Shown here piece by piece: positions 12,927 through 24,195 of a stretch of DNA of 64,000 nucleotides. The notes beneath the pieces were generated by a model that ran no database searches, was not told the origin of the DNA, and saw only the letters and a list, made by a program, of their open reading frames with translations. How positions within the stretch are numbered: the first letter of the stretch is position 1; every line of letters begins with the position of its first letter. The translations under genes and the position numbers were made by a program. The stretch lies in NCBI GenBank assembly GCA_036346205.1, contig JARFJB010001495.1, positions 7,037,001 to 7,101,000 of the forward strand, read 5' to 3'. The DNA comes from Vesta saturnalis (taxonomy: Eukaryota; Arthropoda; Insecta; Coleoptera; Lampyridae).

Positions 12927-14765
12927 CAGGGTTGGGATAAAGTATGTAACCAAGTAAATATCTTTAGAACGAAACGGACGATATCTTTGAAATTTTGCAG
13001 GTATGCGCAAGGGGACAAAATGCATCTGATGTACATTTTTTGTTAATAGTATACTTCCGGCTTAACCGGAAATATCCTCCACTTTTTTAATTGATATGGG
13101 ACACCCTGTATATTCTTGCAGATTTTGAAATATCTTGTTATTTCGAATTCGTACATACTGGGTTTAGTGAAAATAATTTGTAAAGAGGAGAAATAACTCA
13201 CTTTTAGTTGTAGAATAACTAATTTATGTACGTTAGACTAATGAGAATAATACTTTAAACAAAATTATTTCAAATGTTCAAAATGCTTGCCGTTCACCTC
13301 CTGACAATATGCCAGCCTATTAACAAATTCTTGCGTCACTCTTTCCAAGACTTCTCCACGTATTAGTTCACATTCATCAATAATTCTTTGTCTAAATTCC
13401 TGCAAGCATGTTGATCGTTTAACGTAAATACGTGATTTTAGATAACCCCAACGAAAAAAATCTAATGAGCTAAGATCCTGAGTACGAGTAGGCCACTCTA
13501 TGAATCCTCTACGTCCAATCCATCTATTTGGGAAATTCGCATCCAGAAAATTCCTAACCCGTCTATCATAGTGGAGAGGTGCTCCATCTTGTTAAAACCC
13601 AACATTTTGTTGTAACTGACCATTCTGTTGAAGGGCAGGAATAATTTGGTTATTCAGTAAATCTATATACTTGTCACCATTAAAGTTTGCTTCTATAAAA
13701 AATGGTCCTATAAACCTACTTTCGACAATTCCCATCCAAACATTCAACTTCTGTGGATGCTGGGTATGTGCTTCATGAATCCAATGAGGATTCTCATTTG
13801 ACCAATACCTTGAGTTGTGACTGTTAACTGTTCCATTTAAACAAAAAGTTGCCTCATCGGAAACCACTACATAACATGCAAAGTATTCGTCGACATTACC
13901 GATGTCCATCAGTCGTTCGCAAAACTCTAACCGTCGGTCAAAATCATCGTCTGACAATTCTTGAACCAATTGTATCTTATACGGATGATACTTTTCAAAT
14001 TTAAATATCTTCCCTACATTACGTCGACTTATACCATGGTTTAGTGCCAAAATTGTGGTAGAAGTTTGAGGTGATTCCACTAAATCAATTGCAATGCTTT
14101 GTCCAATAGTTTCCTTCGTTGCGGTCCGCGATCTTCCAGTTTTTAGCAAATTTTTTACCATCTCAGTTGCATTAAAACGTTTTAATGTTTTAGTAACTGT
14201 TGAACGTGATATGGGATTTCTTTCAGGATGCAAATCATTAAAAATGTGACACACTTCTTCATGAGCTCTAACACGATCGTCCTTAATATTTCAATACCAT
14301 CTTTTCCACTTAAATGAACCATTCTTAATCGTATAATTTATTTCCGTAAATTACAGTTAGACAATTCGGCAACAGTTACCTACTCGACAGTACTCGTTTA
14401 TTTCTTACTAATAATACAAGCAACATCAATTTGCTTATCTAAATGGTTTTTACTCTAATGTATAAAAACTTAAAAGTGGTTAATTAAAGAGCTGTATTCC
14501 TCCTTTTTACAGATTTTTTACACTAAATCCAGTATGTACGAATTCGAAATAACAACATCCCTCAAAATCTGCAAAAAATATACAGGGTGTCCAATTTCAA
14601 TTAAAAAAGTTTAGGGTATTTTCGGTTAAACCGGAAGTATATTATTAACAAAAAAATGTACATCAGATGTATTTTGCCCCCTTGCACTTACCTGAAAAAT
14701 TTCAAACATATCGTCCGTTTCGTTTTAAAGATATTTACTTGGCTCCATTCTTTCTCCCCACCCTG
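12927..14765 (-). mobile_element. Tc1/mariner-like element with ~250-bp TIRs
   Basis: The element starts CAGGGTTGGGATAAAG at 12927 and ends CTTTCTCCCCACCCTG at 14765, followed by TA; the left flank is TT (a mutated TA). The arms match over about 250 bp. CCAAGTAAATATCTTTARAA, the ACTTCCGGYTTAACCGRAAA block and CGAATTCGTACATACTGG all have inverted counterparts at 14515-14765. An internal copy of the terminal-like CACCCTGTATATT occurs in both arms. It carries one transposase on the minus strand (13265-14322). Confidence 0.9.
13265..14322 (-). pseudogene. DD41D Tc1/mariner transposase, one stop and one frameshift
   Basis: About 350 codons, the normal length. The start MVHLSGKDGIEIL at 14322 is in a different frame from RVRAHEEVCHIFNDLHPERN, so there is a frameshift near 14290. 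HTH: PISRSTVTKTLKRF and TSTTILALNHGISRRNVGKI. Catalytic core: VVSDEATFCLNGTVNSHNSR (first Asp), QDGAPLHY (second) and QDLSSLDFFRWGY (third), with 41 residues between the second and third. An in-frame TAA at about 13592 sits just before QDGAP, at a position where relatives have Gln (CAA), so a single C-to-T change explains it. The protein ends GKHFEHLK. One of the better preserved copies here. Confidence 0.9.
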
Positions 14766-14874
14766 TATTTGCTTAATCCATTCCAATGCAATTACTTTAT
14801 GTTTAATATAACTTTTACTTTGATCCAATATCTAACTATGATATTTAGCATTATAAGTAACATCTCAACACATA

Positions 14875-15632
14875 CAGGGTGTACCAACCAAGATGCAAAG
14901 TTCGATAACTCAGTATCAAGTAAACAGGTTAGATAGTGCACTAGATTGATTTATTTGTATTGTTTCGACACAATTGCAGGACAAATCCTTCTCAAGCAGC
15001 AGTAAATTTGTCAAACACAATGACGACCAAATAAACATCATAACCCTAGACTTTGTATCAAATATCTGGAAATATCTCGATAACTACGCACGTTAGATAC
15101 AGGGAACTTCTGACAAAAATTAAAGAGGAGTACCAGAGGACTTTGATAGTGATAAAAAATACAGGGTGTTCCATTTGAGTTAAGGAATAAAATGACATCC
15201 GAGTTTTGAGCCACCCTGTATACAAATCCCAAGTAGCTAAATGAATAATGGTGGGTAACGATACTAGACAATACTCTGAAAGACGACTGGCCAACAGATA
15301 ATTCATTTCTACAGAGTGTATTGTTCTACAGGGCATTGAAATGAGTACAATATCAAAACAAAACAATCCATATCTTTCCAAATACCCTGTATAATGTATT
15401 CAACCCCGACATTAAAAAATTGAAAAAATGTGGGCTTTCTGAATTTTAAATAATATACAGGGGTTCCCATTTAAAAAAATATAAGTTAGATTCATATCTG
15501 AATTTTGGAACATCCTGTTCAAAATAATTTTAAATAATGTACTGTTACTTCCTGTACCCTTTTTCTTGAGAACTTTTTTGATATCTATGAAACCAAAGGA
15601 GTTATCGAACTTTGTATCTTGGTTGGTACACC

Positions 15633-15635
<3 letters not shown>
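14875..15635. mobile_element. Non-autonomous TA-target element with repeated internal end motifs
   Basis: TA flanks CAGGGTGTACCAACCAAGAT (14875). The right end is the inverse, ATCTTGGTTGGTACACCCTA at 15635, then TA. The matching ends extend about 40 bp (to AGTTATCGAACTTTG). Inside are further end-like boxes in both orientations at about 15164, 15210, 15328, 15383 and 15455 (ACAGGGTGTTCCATTT, CCACCCTGTATAC and similar). No transposase. The overlapping minus ORFs at 15038-15381 have no recognisable domain. A TA array follows immediately. Confidence 0.82.

Positions 15636-15697
<62 letters not shown>
15636..15697. repeat. (TA)n microsatellite
   Basis: About 60 bp of TA beginning exactly at the right end of the element 14875-15635. 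Confidence 0.95.
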
Positions 15698-15700
<3 letters not shown>

Positions 15701-15723
15701 GAAATTTAGGACTCGGATGTACT

Positions 15724-16095
15724 TGAGAAACATCAAACCAACAACCATGTTCTTACGGACTACATCTAAGTACGAACCAACGTTACACAATTTCAACTGG
15801 AACCAACTACACTAACCCTCTAAAGGAGGGAGCCGCTAACTACACTAACACTCCAGGCGAACCAACAACCCTTCCACCAACTCAATTGGGACTAACATGT
15901 GCCCCGCCAACTAAACTAATACTCAAGGCGATCAAAACGTGTTCCGTCAACTAAAGACGGACCAAACAGTGTTTCACTAACGTAACTGGAACCAACACAC
16001 GTTTTACCAAGTACAGTAACACTCCAAAGGGGAGAAAGAAGCGTTCCGCTTACTCAACTAGAACCAACACGTGTTCCACAAACTTAACTACAGTA
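15724..16095 (+). repeat. Degenerate ~30-bp minisatellite with E-box-like palindromes
   Basis: Units of about 30 bp (some expanded to 40) follow the pattern YAACTNAACTRGAACCAAC then ACGTGTTCC. Examples are at 15880 (CAACTCAATTGGGACTAACA), 15955, 15979 (TAACGTAACTGGAACCAACA) and 16049 (ACTCAACTAGAACCAACACG). Several units contain ACACGTGT or a close variant. The copies are diverged, so the array is old. Confidence 0.7.
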
Positions 16096-16963
16096 CTTGT
16101 TTTTGTCTTATTTAAGTGTGTCAGTTATGTCTGGCTGTCGAAAGTACTAACCCTTTAAACCCTTGAATCCTTCAACTGCAAAATAGAAAGTGCTCACCTT
16201 TTAATTAGCTAGATATTAAAAACTGTAACATTTCAGAACATAATTAACTAATTTAATTACTAAATGCATTCGTAAACATATTAAAAAAGTTCTTATTTTG
16301 ATAATTTATTTAACACAAGGATTATTGAAAAGTAACACCAATGCTCATTTTACATAATTTTGATAAAGTGAAAGTTTCCCTTCGAACTAATGATATGCTA
16401 TTCATTAAATGATTTAAAACATAAAACTGTTTTCCTCAGAACTCCCTAAAACGATAAAAAATAATAGTTTATAAACAAATAAGTTCTACAATTGGACCCA
16501 AACCAGGCCTGAAGAAGGTTGTAAAATAGTTTGGGACCGGTAGTCATTTTTTTTTGTTATTGTTGTGTGTAAGAAGTTCTTGGAAGACACATAACGAAAG
16601 CACAGTATTAAAGACAGTACCACTAATTTAGAGGAATTAATCTGAGATTAATGTGAAGTTTATTACTCACGTTAAATAAATTTGTGATATAGCAACGTCT
16701 TTGTGGGATAAAATAAAGTGTCCACTGTACAGTTTAATCTTGACCGTTTGTCCTGTTTTGAATTGGGAATTCAGCATGTTTTGGTAGCATTGGAGCACGG
16801 TTTGTTTCAATTCAAGTGAAAATCAGTAGACGTGAAGGTATCATATAAACAAGGTATCAGAATCTGTAAGTAGATTTTCATTATGTATCAATCGGTTTAT
16901 TCAACACAGAACTTAAACACTGTTATTGGTTGCGCAGTAATTCTGCTAATTTGATGAATAGTA
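16096..16963 (+). other. Unassigned; possibly leader or LTR of the Gypsy remnant
   Basis: Lies directly upstream of the gag-like sequence. A 5' LTR and primer-binding site would be expected here; TTTTGGTAGCATTGGAGCAC at 16779 has the look of the leader following a PBS. No second LTR copy exists in the window to prove it. Confidence 0.3.
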
Positions 16964-18525
16964 CAAACATGGCAGAGCAACAAGCGTCCGCGAATCTGCT
17001 GTTTACTAATGAACAATTTCAAGCGCTTTTAGCAACCTTATAGCTCGGTAGCCAATGGGTCCTGTAAATTAAAATTTAAATGGTAATCTTGCTAACTGTC
17101 CTTCACGATTCGATGGTTCGAGTGATTTGGACGTAAAAGCCTTTGTCAATGCTGTAGAAATTTACAGGTAATGTATGTTCGTTCTCGGCCAAAATGCGTT
17201 TAAAGGTCTGCCGATGTAACTGCACGGTTTTGCTACTAACTGATTTGTTGGCATGAAATCGAAATTACCGACATGGCAAGACGCGGTGGAATTATTTAAA
17301 AGGACATTCGGTCCACACAAACCGTCTTATCGTGTGTATAGAAAACTGTTTGCTTACGAACAAGACACTCGCACTAAAACTGACGTGTCAATTCTCGCAC
17401 AATTACCAAATAATACGCTGGATTAAAATGCGCGACTAAATACGATGTATGGGCTGTTACATCAGAGAAAAGCTTTCTCGCGATCAAGTTGAGTTATGTG
17501 CGTTCTAATTAGCCATCCAGTAAAACTAAAACCTCTGTAATTAACTTTTGTAGGTTTAGTGCTGAAATCTCTCCGCGATTGCGTCTGACTCTTTTAATAA
17601 AAATTCACGAGTTTTTCGGTACAAAGTGTAGCCGGATCTACGTTGTACCCGTTGTTAAAGCGATGTAACCATTCATTCGATGGGCAAGCAAATGATTGTT
17701 AAGTTGGCTGATGGAGGTGAAAAGTTAGAAAATGTATTGGTAACCCAAGTAAATGTCATACTGCAGTGGTCAACCATACCAATAAATTTCATTGTACTTC
17801 TTGACGCACAGAATTATTCAATGTTCGGTGTAGACTTAGTGAACGATGTTAAGCTTACCTTGAGTGTGTCGGATGGAGTTTGGGACTTTAGTGATTGTGA
17901 AACTAACAAGTTTAAACTGACATTTCAAGATTCTCATCGCACTTCGGAACATGATATTCTAGAACTCTCGACAATTGAGACCTTGAGTGATAATGAAGGA
18001 ACAATGCTAGATGATAGGCAGCGAGACACGTTTAAAAATTTATTAAAAGATAATGAAGATATCTTTAAAGCGGGAGGAGAACCCACTTCCTATGCTGTAC
18101 ATTACATTAACACAGACGATCACCCACGTATCTCCGTACCACCTTATCGAGTATCACCAGCAAGAAAGCAAATTCTAAAGGAAGAAATTAACAGACTCCT
18201 AGAAGACAAAAGTTATCGATGAATGTGAAAGTCCTTGAGCAGCTCCAGTGGAGATAGTACCCAAGCAGGAAAACAAAATTCGGCTCTGGGTTACTACTAA
18301 AGATTAAATAGTATTACTGTGAGTGATAAATATCCGCTACCTATCCGGGTGACCTATTACATTCAACCATGCGTCCCTATTTTATAACGACGATAGATTT
18401 GTACTCCGCTTTTCACCAGATTAGTTTCAATGAGGGTGATCACGACAAAACTCCGTTTGTTACGCCCTTTGGAACCTATCTCTATAATCGGGAGCCTTTC
18501 AGTTTGAAAAACACACCCTAGGAAG
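16964..18525 (+). pseudogene. Gypsy-like gag-pol remnant
   Basis: A 5' fragment of a Ty3/Gypsy retrotransposon. Gag: about 17255-17400 reads SKLPTWQDAVELFKRTFGPH then RVYRKLFAYEQDTRT, the conserved gag block (W..A...L...FGP..P..RVYRELFAREQ). The open stretch 17680-18222 covers the end of the protease-like domain (IVLLDAQNYSMFGVDLV) and the linker into reverse transcriptase (GGEPTSYAVHYINTDDHPRI, VPPYRVSPARKQILKEEINR). RT continues in other frames to about 18525 (YFITTIDLYSAFHQI, DKTPFVTPFGTYLYN). Multiple stops are present. RNase H and integrase are absent, so it is 3'-truncated. The protease DTG is not seen. Confidence 0.85.
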
Positions 18526-18969
18526 TTAATTTAACCTAAGGGACAAATCCTGAAACAGTCGAGTCTGTGGTCAAGAACAAGTCGGAAGGGCAGTGTTAGT
18601 TAGAAAAAGTAAGCGTACTTAAAGACAATACTTATAAGGATCCTGGCCATTAGCCTTCCGTACTATACGGCAAAGTTAAATTATGTTTACTAGAATTAGG
18701 CATAACCCAACTAAAGAAGCGGATGTAAAATTTCCCTTGGATAATAGATAAAGATTACAGAGGTTTCTCATCTGCATATTATAAAAAAGATTAAGTAAAG
18801 GGGAAATAATTGCCAGAGCTTGGTTAGTCTATTCTACATTAAAATATTACGTTGCAAAATATTCAAAACGTTTCCTAGTGCCCTTGTTGAAGGGTATAAC
18901 GATGGAGACATTTGTCGCAAGCTATAGAGCGTCATGAAAAATCATCATATTTGTAACTCAAAGTCTTGG
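18526..18969. other. No gene recognised
   Basis: Sequence between two broken elements; no motif assigned. Confidence 0.5.
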
Positions 18970-20733
18970 GTTGATTTAAATAAATCGATTAACCTCAAAC
19001 CACTACTGATTCGTTAAATCAGAAATTGATCAGAAAAAAGATAGATGGGCATTCGTGTTAGAAATTATTATTTATACTGTTAAAGTTTTGGCCGGTCAAA
19101 ATTTAAAAAAATGCACGAGCAACAAAATGGAAATCTTTTAAAACTAATTTAGACAATTGCAGTTTAATAATGATGTTACAAACCATATCTCTAGCCGTTA
19201 ATAAAAATCCAACACTTGTGCCTCGCGATTTGGGTGTTCATATTCAAAATGAACTTATGTCCCATTTGGGGCAGAAGGTAAGACACGAACACAGAAACCT
19301 GATGAGATCAATATTATTTCATTATTTTAGACTCCACTGATGATATAAGTCACCAGGAGCAACTTACCGTTGTGGTAAGACTTATTTTGTTAATCAATGA
19401 ATCCAAAGAAAATTGAAATTGGGGAGCACTTTTTAGGATTCATTTCAATATTGGATTCAATAGGACACGGTATAAATAATAGATTTGTTGAGGACCTGTT
19501 ACATTTGTTTAGATGATCTAAGCTGACAGTCTTACGACAATGGTGTAAACATGAAGAGTCGCAATAATGGAGTGCAAAAGAAATTCTTAAACTCTAGAGT
19601 TTTCTATCTGCATTGTGTAGCTCACAGTTTAAATTTAGCTGCTTAAGCTTTTTTAGAAACAAGTTTTTTTCCAATTGCACAAAAACTACGCGTTCTCTTC
19701 GCTGCATCGGCTAAATGTTGGCAGGTATTAAAAGATGAAATCCTTACTTTAACATTAAAGTCCCTTTCGGATACTAGGTGAGAACGCAGAATCGATGCAC
19801 AAAAAGTTCTTAGGCACAATTTAAATTAAATATGTGATGCTTTATATACGCTGTATTCCGATAATACAAGCAATTCTGATACATGAAATGTGGCAAATTC
19901 TTTACTGTTAAAAATTAAATCTTTTAGGTTCATATCTCCCACAGTAGGTAATATGGTGTAACGTTTTAGTCAAGATCAACGTCGTAAGCAAAACAATGCA
20001 GAAAACAAGTACTGCTTAAGCAAATATTATGTTATCATTGCAACAAAGTAAGGTATATTATAGTAAATCAGACAATGGATTTAATAATATTTTAGAAGAG
20101 GCAAAAGTATTGCCGAGAATATCGATTGCGCCCCTTCATTTCCAACACTTAACACTAGTAAATCTCCAACGAAAAAAACAATCATTTGATTATGAAAGCA
20201 AGGATCAGACTCCAAAAAATCTACAGGATTTTGTGATATTGAACACTGCATTAACAAAAATCGAAGAAAGGTTCGATCAAATAAAGAATCATCACACAGT
20301 TTTTGATTTTCTGAACGACTTAAATAATTTCCTTAAAATAAATAAAGTGAATAGGTCTTTAAAATGTAAATCTTCAGAGAACGTATTACTTGATCGATCC
20401 AAAAATAAAAAAAGATATTATTGCCTAAGGTTTATGCGATGAAGTTTATAACATTGCATCCTAAATTGCCCCTGAAATTCAATATCGAATCTTATCTACC
20501 TGTTTCCAAATCTAGTAGTTGCTATAAGAATATTTTTAGCATTACCGGTGACAGTTGCTAGCGGCGAGAGGAGTTTTTCGAAACAAAGTGACAAAAATTA
20601 TTTGCGGTCAACAATGAGTCAAGAAAGGTGATCAGACTTACTGATTGTTAGTATCGGATACATTTATGTATCCAATATTATTTCAGAATTTGCTTTGAAA
20701 AAACCAAAGAAAGCAAAATTTATTTCAATGTTT
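18970..20733 (+). pseudogene. hAT-like (ZMYM1/DUF4371-type) transposase remnant
   Basis: Broken in many frames but readable from start to end. The DUF4371-like part appears around 19210-19300 (PRDLGVHIQNELMSHLGQKV). The conserved YDNGVNMKSRNNGVQKKF and FYLHCVAHSLNLAA block is at 19535-19640, then FAASAKCWQVLKDE and LTLKSLSDTR. An open stretch 20029-20442 (137 codons) covers the helical region, and the hAT dimerisation signature LALPVTVASGERSFSKQ, then NYLRSTMSQER, lies at 20540-20630. Residue order matches insect ZMYM1-like hAT proteins. No terminal repeats or 8-bp duplication identified. Confidence 0.85.
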
Positions 20734-21869
20734 CATAAGAAGAATGTATTAATAAAAATAAGTATAAATTAGTATAAATATCTATTCAAGTTAACATATC
20801 ATTTCAAAGTCCAGCTTCATTGTATGTATCCATTAATAAGTATAAATATATATTCATGTTAATTTATGATAAGTTCCTGCTGACTTATTTTTCCGAAACA
20901 CAATTTACATTTTTCACATTTCCTGTGTTTTATTTAAGATAAAATTACTTCAAAGACATTATGGTTAATCATAAGTTAGGAGGCGGGAAAGTTAGTTTTG
21001 TACACCTTAGGAATGGCTTGAAACATAAAAAAAGTTGAAAACTTCGTGCACAATGCTACACAAACGCAACAGAAACGAATACAGCGTACTTCTTCTAAAA
21101 TAAACCAGTTAATCTATTTTTACTTATTACATAAGCAAATTATCTGTCAACTCATTACATTCTCACTATCAAAATCTACATCTTAGAAATTGGATTAACA
21201 AGATAATGTTTAACCGTAGTAAAATAAGGATCATAGAGTGTTATGGAATGTGTAACGAAAATCTGGAAAAATATGTAAATATGAGTGCTAGATGCGATGA
21301 AGCTGTGTTACTAAAACTCAAAGGTTTTTTAAAGAAAAACTACATAGTAGCGCCACCTGATCAAAAGCTCTAGAACCTCACAATTATTACTGTAAGCTTT
21401 TCTATACGTTTTGTATGTGTAGGAAAAGTTTTCCTCGGTTGTTTTACTGAAAACTGTGAAAAGGAAGTTGGTGCAAACACAATGTGAGTTTCCTTCAAAA
21501 AGTGTTTCTTGTACAAATGGAATCTGCAACATTCGTTAATTATAGAGTAAACGTATAAATTATCTAAAATCTTATCATTCAAAGGTACAATTTATAAATA
21601 AATGCTTGTTGACAATACTGACTAATTAAAGCGTTGGTATTGCATGACGTCAATGTTCCCACGCATTTTCCAAACTAAAGGGAGTTGATTACCGTTGCTC
21701 ATGTATAAGATGCTGGAAAATATGCAAATAACCAATCGATTAGACAGTATAGATGTTTGTACAAAACAGCTTCTGCTGCAATTATCCTTATAATTTCATA
21801 AACGAGGCTAAGCATTTCATTCAATGAGGGTAAATTGTGTAAATTGTAGTTAAATATCAAATCTACATT
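20734..21869. other. No gene recognised
   Basis: AT-rich. Overlapping minus ORFs at 21329-21582 lack recognisable domains. A short repeat, AAGTATAAATATNTATTCAW, occurs at 20759 and 20838. Confidence 0.5.
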
Positions 21870-22135
21870 TTATATAGGACAAGTTCTAAGTACGCATGCG
21901 GTTTAATGTTGAGTTTTCAATGACCTTGCGTCGTTGAAAAGCTCACGCTATCGATTTCCACGGGGAGCTGGCAAACGCCATTTTCATACTGCTATAACGT
22001 AAAAGCCGCACCGATAACACGGTTTGGGTAGAGAGTCTACCTATTCCGTTTCGGATATTTCAAAATGTGTTATAATTCTTGAGTAATTTACAAAGACTGT
22101 ATTGAAGTTGGTGATTACAATTATATAATGTAAGT
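21870..22135 (+). promoter_or_regulatory. Weak candidate: GC-enriched patch, possible promoter/5' exon
   Basis: A locally GC-richer stretch contains GCTATCGATTTCC (a DRE-like TATCGA core), a GCCATTTT element and CACCGATAACACGG. It ends in TATAATGTAAGTTG at about 22125, which has a usable splice-donor core GTAAGT. This combination resembles a TATA-less insect promoter with a short non-coding first exon, but nothing downstream supports a gene. Confidence 0.15.
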
Positions 22136-23339
22136 TGTTTTAATATTTATGTTTTATTACTTTCTAAGTCAAAATATATACACAAACAGTAGAATATGAA
22201 TACAATTAATAAAATTTTGAAAATTGATTACGGAAATAGTCAATTTCACACAGTTTTAAGGGAATTTTAATGAAGGTATTGATAATTTAAATATTCAATG
22301 CACGCATTGGGATTTTCTGAAACGCGATAATTATAATTGCGAAAGGTTCTAATTTAGTGTGGAAACTCATTTAAATACGACCTTTTTATTGCGTATACTT
22401 TAATTCATTGAGAATTAAAAACAGTTTTGAAATAGTTATGTAGAAGGTGACACAGAATTGCATCCATACAATGTATAGAAAAATTCAGCTATTAATTTGT
22501 TCATATTCAATGAATGTGAGCATGGAAGGTATTTATTAAAACTCCATGGAATTTGTATTGATATTTCAAAAACGTGACTGAGATATGGAAAATTTTAATT
22601 AAGAAAACTATTGATGCGCACATTTTCGTACATTTAAATCGATTTTGTGTATTCGCTGTGTTATATAGAAAACTTATTATAATGGCATTTTGTCAAATAT
22701 GAAATCTTTAAACTGTACAATCGATTTAATGGCACAAACTCTTATGAAATGAGTATTAGGGCGTTTTGTAAATGTACCCAATATGTAACGCTAAAAGATT
22801 AAATGTTACTGATGTAGAAAATTTAATAAGCATCTATTCAAAATAGACTATGGCAGCTTGTTTAAATTTCTTTTTTAGATATCTGAGGTTTATGTGTTAA
22901 TATTAAACGAAGAAAAGTTAATTGACGTACTAGCGTCCACTTGTTCAATTTTTCTCGTTCCAAGAAAATGCAGCTTCAAGCCTATTTGAGCACATTTTGT
23001 GTTTATCTGAAAAGTCTATTTTGCTGATATGAAAATATCTGAAAAGATTTATGTACCAAAAGCAGTTATAGAAACATCTATCTAAATTCATATGCAGGGT
23101 ACTAATTACTGGTGTGTCCTAAGTGCAAGTTGATTTAGCCTAATTCGTTGGTACCGAAAATTTTTTCGGGAAAATTAGTGATGTTTTAATAACTAATTAC
23201 GGTGGAACAAAACGGACTATAAAAACCATTCTTTTATAGGTAACTACTTCTCTCCTAGGACTCTATATGGTATAGAAATAATTTTTAATAGCACTAGCGG
23301 GATCAAGCTGATTACTACAATAGTCTTTATGCTAAAAAT
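22136..23339. other. No gene recognised
   Basis: AT-rich, no long ORF, no inverted repeats. Confidence 0.55.
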
Positions 23340-23935
23340 GAAATTTTGTGCGTTTGGTTAGAGGGCGGCAGTGGTATAGAAAGCGATTTCCGGACGTCTA
23401 CTGGCAAAACCATGTTTCACAGAGATGGCTACTGCAGTAGTGCAACTCAACAAATAACCAGCATTGGGATGAAAGAAACACTCACGCGGCCCTAAAAACC
23501 TACAGCAGAGGTTTTATGAAGTTTGTATTCCGAAACTATCGATTGTAACTTAATGGGACCCTACATTTTGCCAACTCGTCTCATTGGAAGTTCCTATGTC
23601 ATCTACTATGATTTAAGCCGACATGATTTTTGGCATCAGGTATAAATTATGGTTCCAGCGAACCCCTGCTCACAAGTCAGTGGTGTTTCGCTACCACTTA
23701 AACGAACTGTGCTCTAACATATATTTTGGTTGAAGTAAGCCCGTGCTGCGATTGACGAGGTCCACAGATCTCAACATCATAAACTTCTTCTGGAGCTTTA
23801 TTAATAATATAGTATAAGATGACAATATAATGCTCCAAACATTGGATTACGGAAATCAGAGGAAATTTCAGATTTTGATGACATTTTTCTGCAAGCTGTA
23901 ACACGGAGTATAACCCGAGGGTGCGGGGGTGAAGG
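23340..23935 (+). pseudogene. Highly decayed mariner-like transposase
   Basis: Fragments of the same general transposase group in three frames: WYRKRFPD (HTH arm, 23365), NQHWDERNTHAALKTYS (the NxHxWxxENPH block, 23455), LMGPYILPTRLIGSSYV (the core GPYxLPxRLxGxxY strand, 23552) and GPRSTDLNIINFFWSFI (the SPDLNPLDFFLWG block, 23757). The third catalytic Asp is replaced by Asn. Internal deletions have brought the HTH and the core close together. Too eroded for ends to be found. Confidence 0.7.
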
Positions 23936-24195
23936 TAAATAGCCATATCTTCAAAAATATAAAAGCAAAATGAAATACCCTACATAAAATACATTACGAG
24001 CAAAAACTTTTGTCGTCGAGTGGCAGTTAGAATTTAAGATAAAAAAAAACATCATTTTGAACACTTATACTTTAATAGACACGTTGCTTTTCTATTAATA
24101 ATAATAATAATAATGCTGTTTATTACCAATACATTCGATACATGAAGTGTGTGAGGTATGTAATAGTTGTCAAAGAGATACACAGAAAACAAGGA

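Noticed and set aside
14667..14936. Plus ORF of 89 codons
   Set aside because: Lies in the right inverted repeat of the element 12927-14765.
16511..16550. CCTGAAGAAGGTTGTAAAAT as a third hammerhead-like core
   Set aside because: CTGAAGA is not CTGATGA, and there is no GAAA after a stem.
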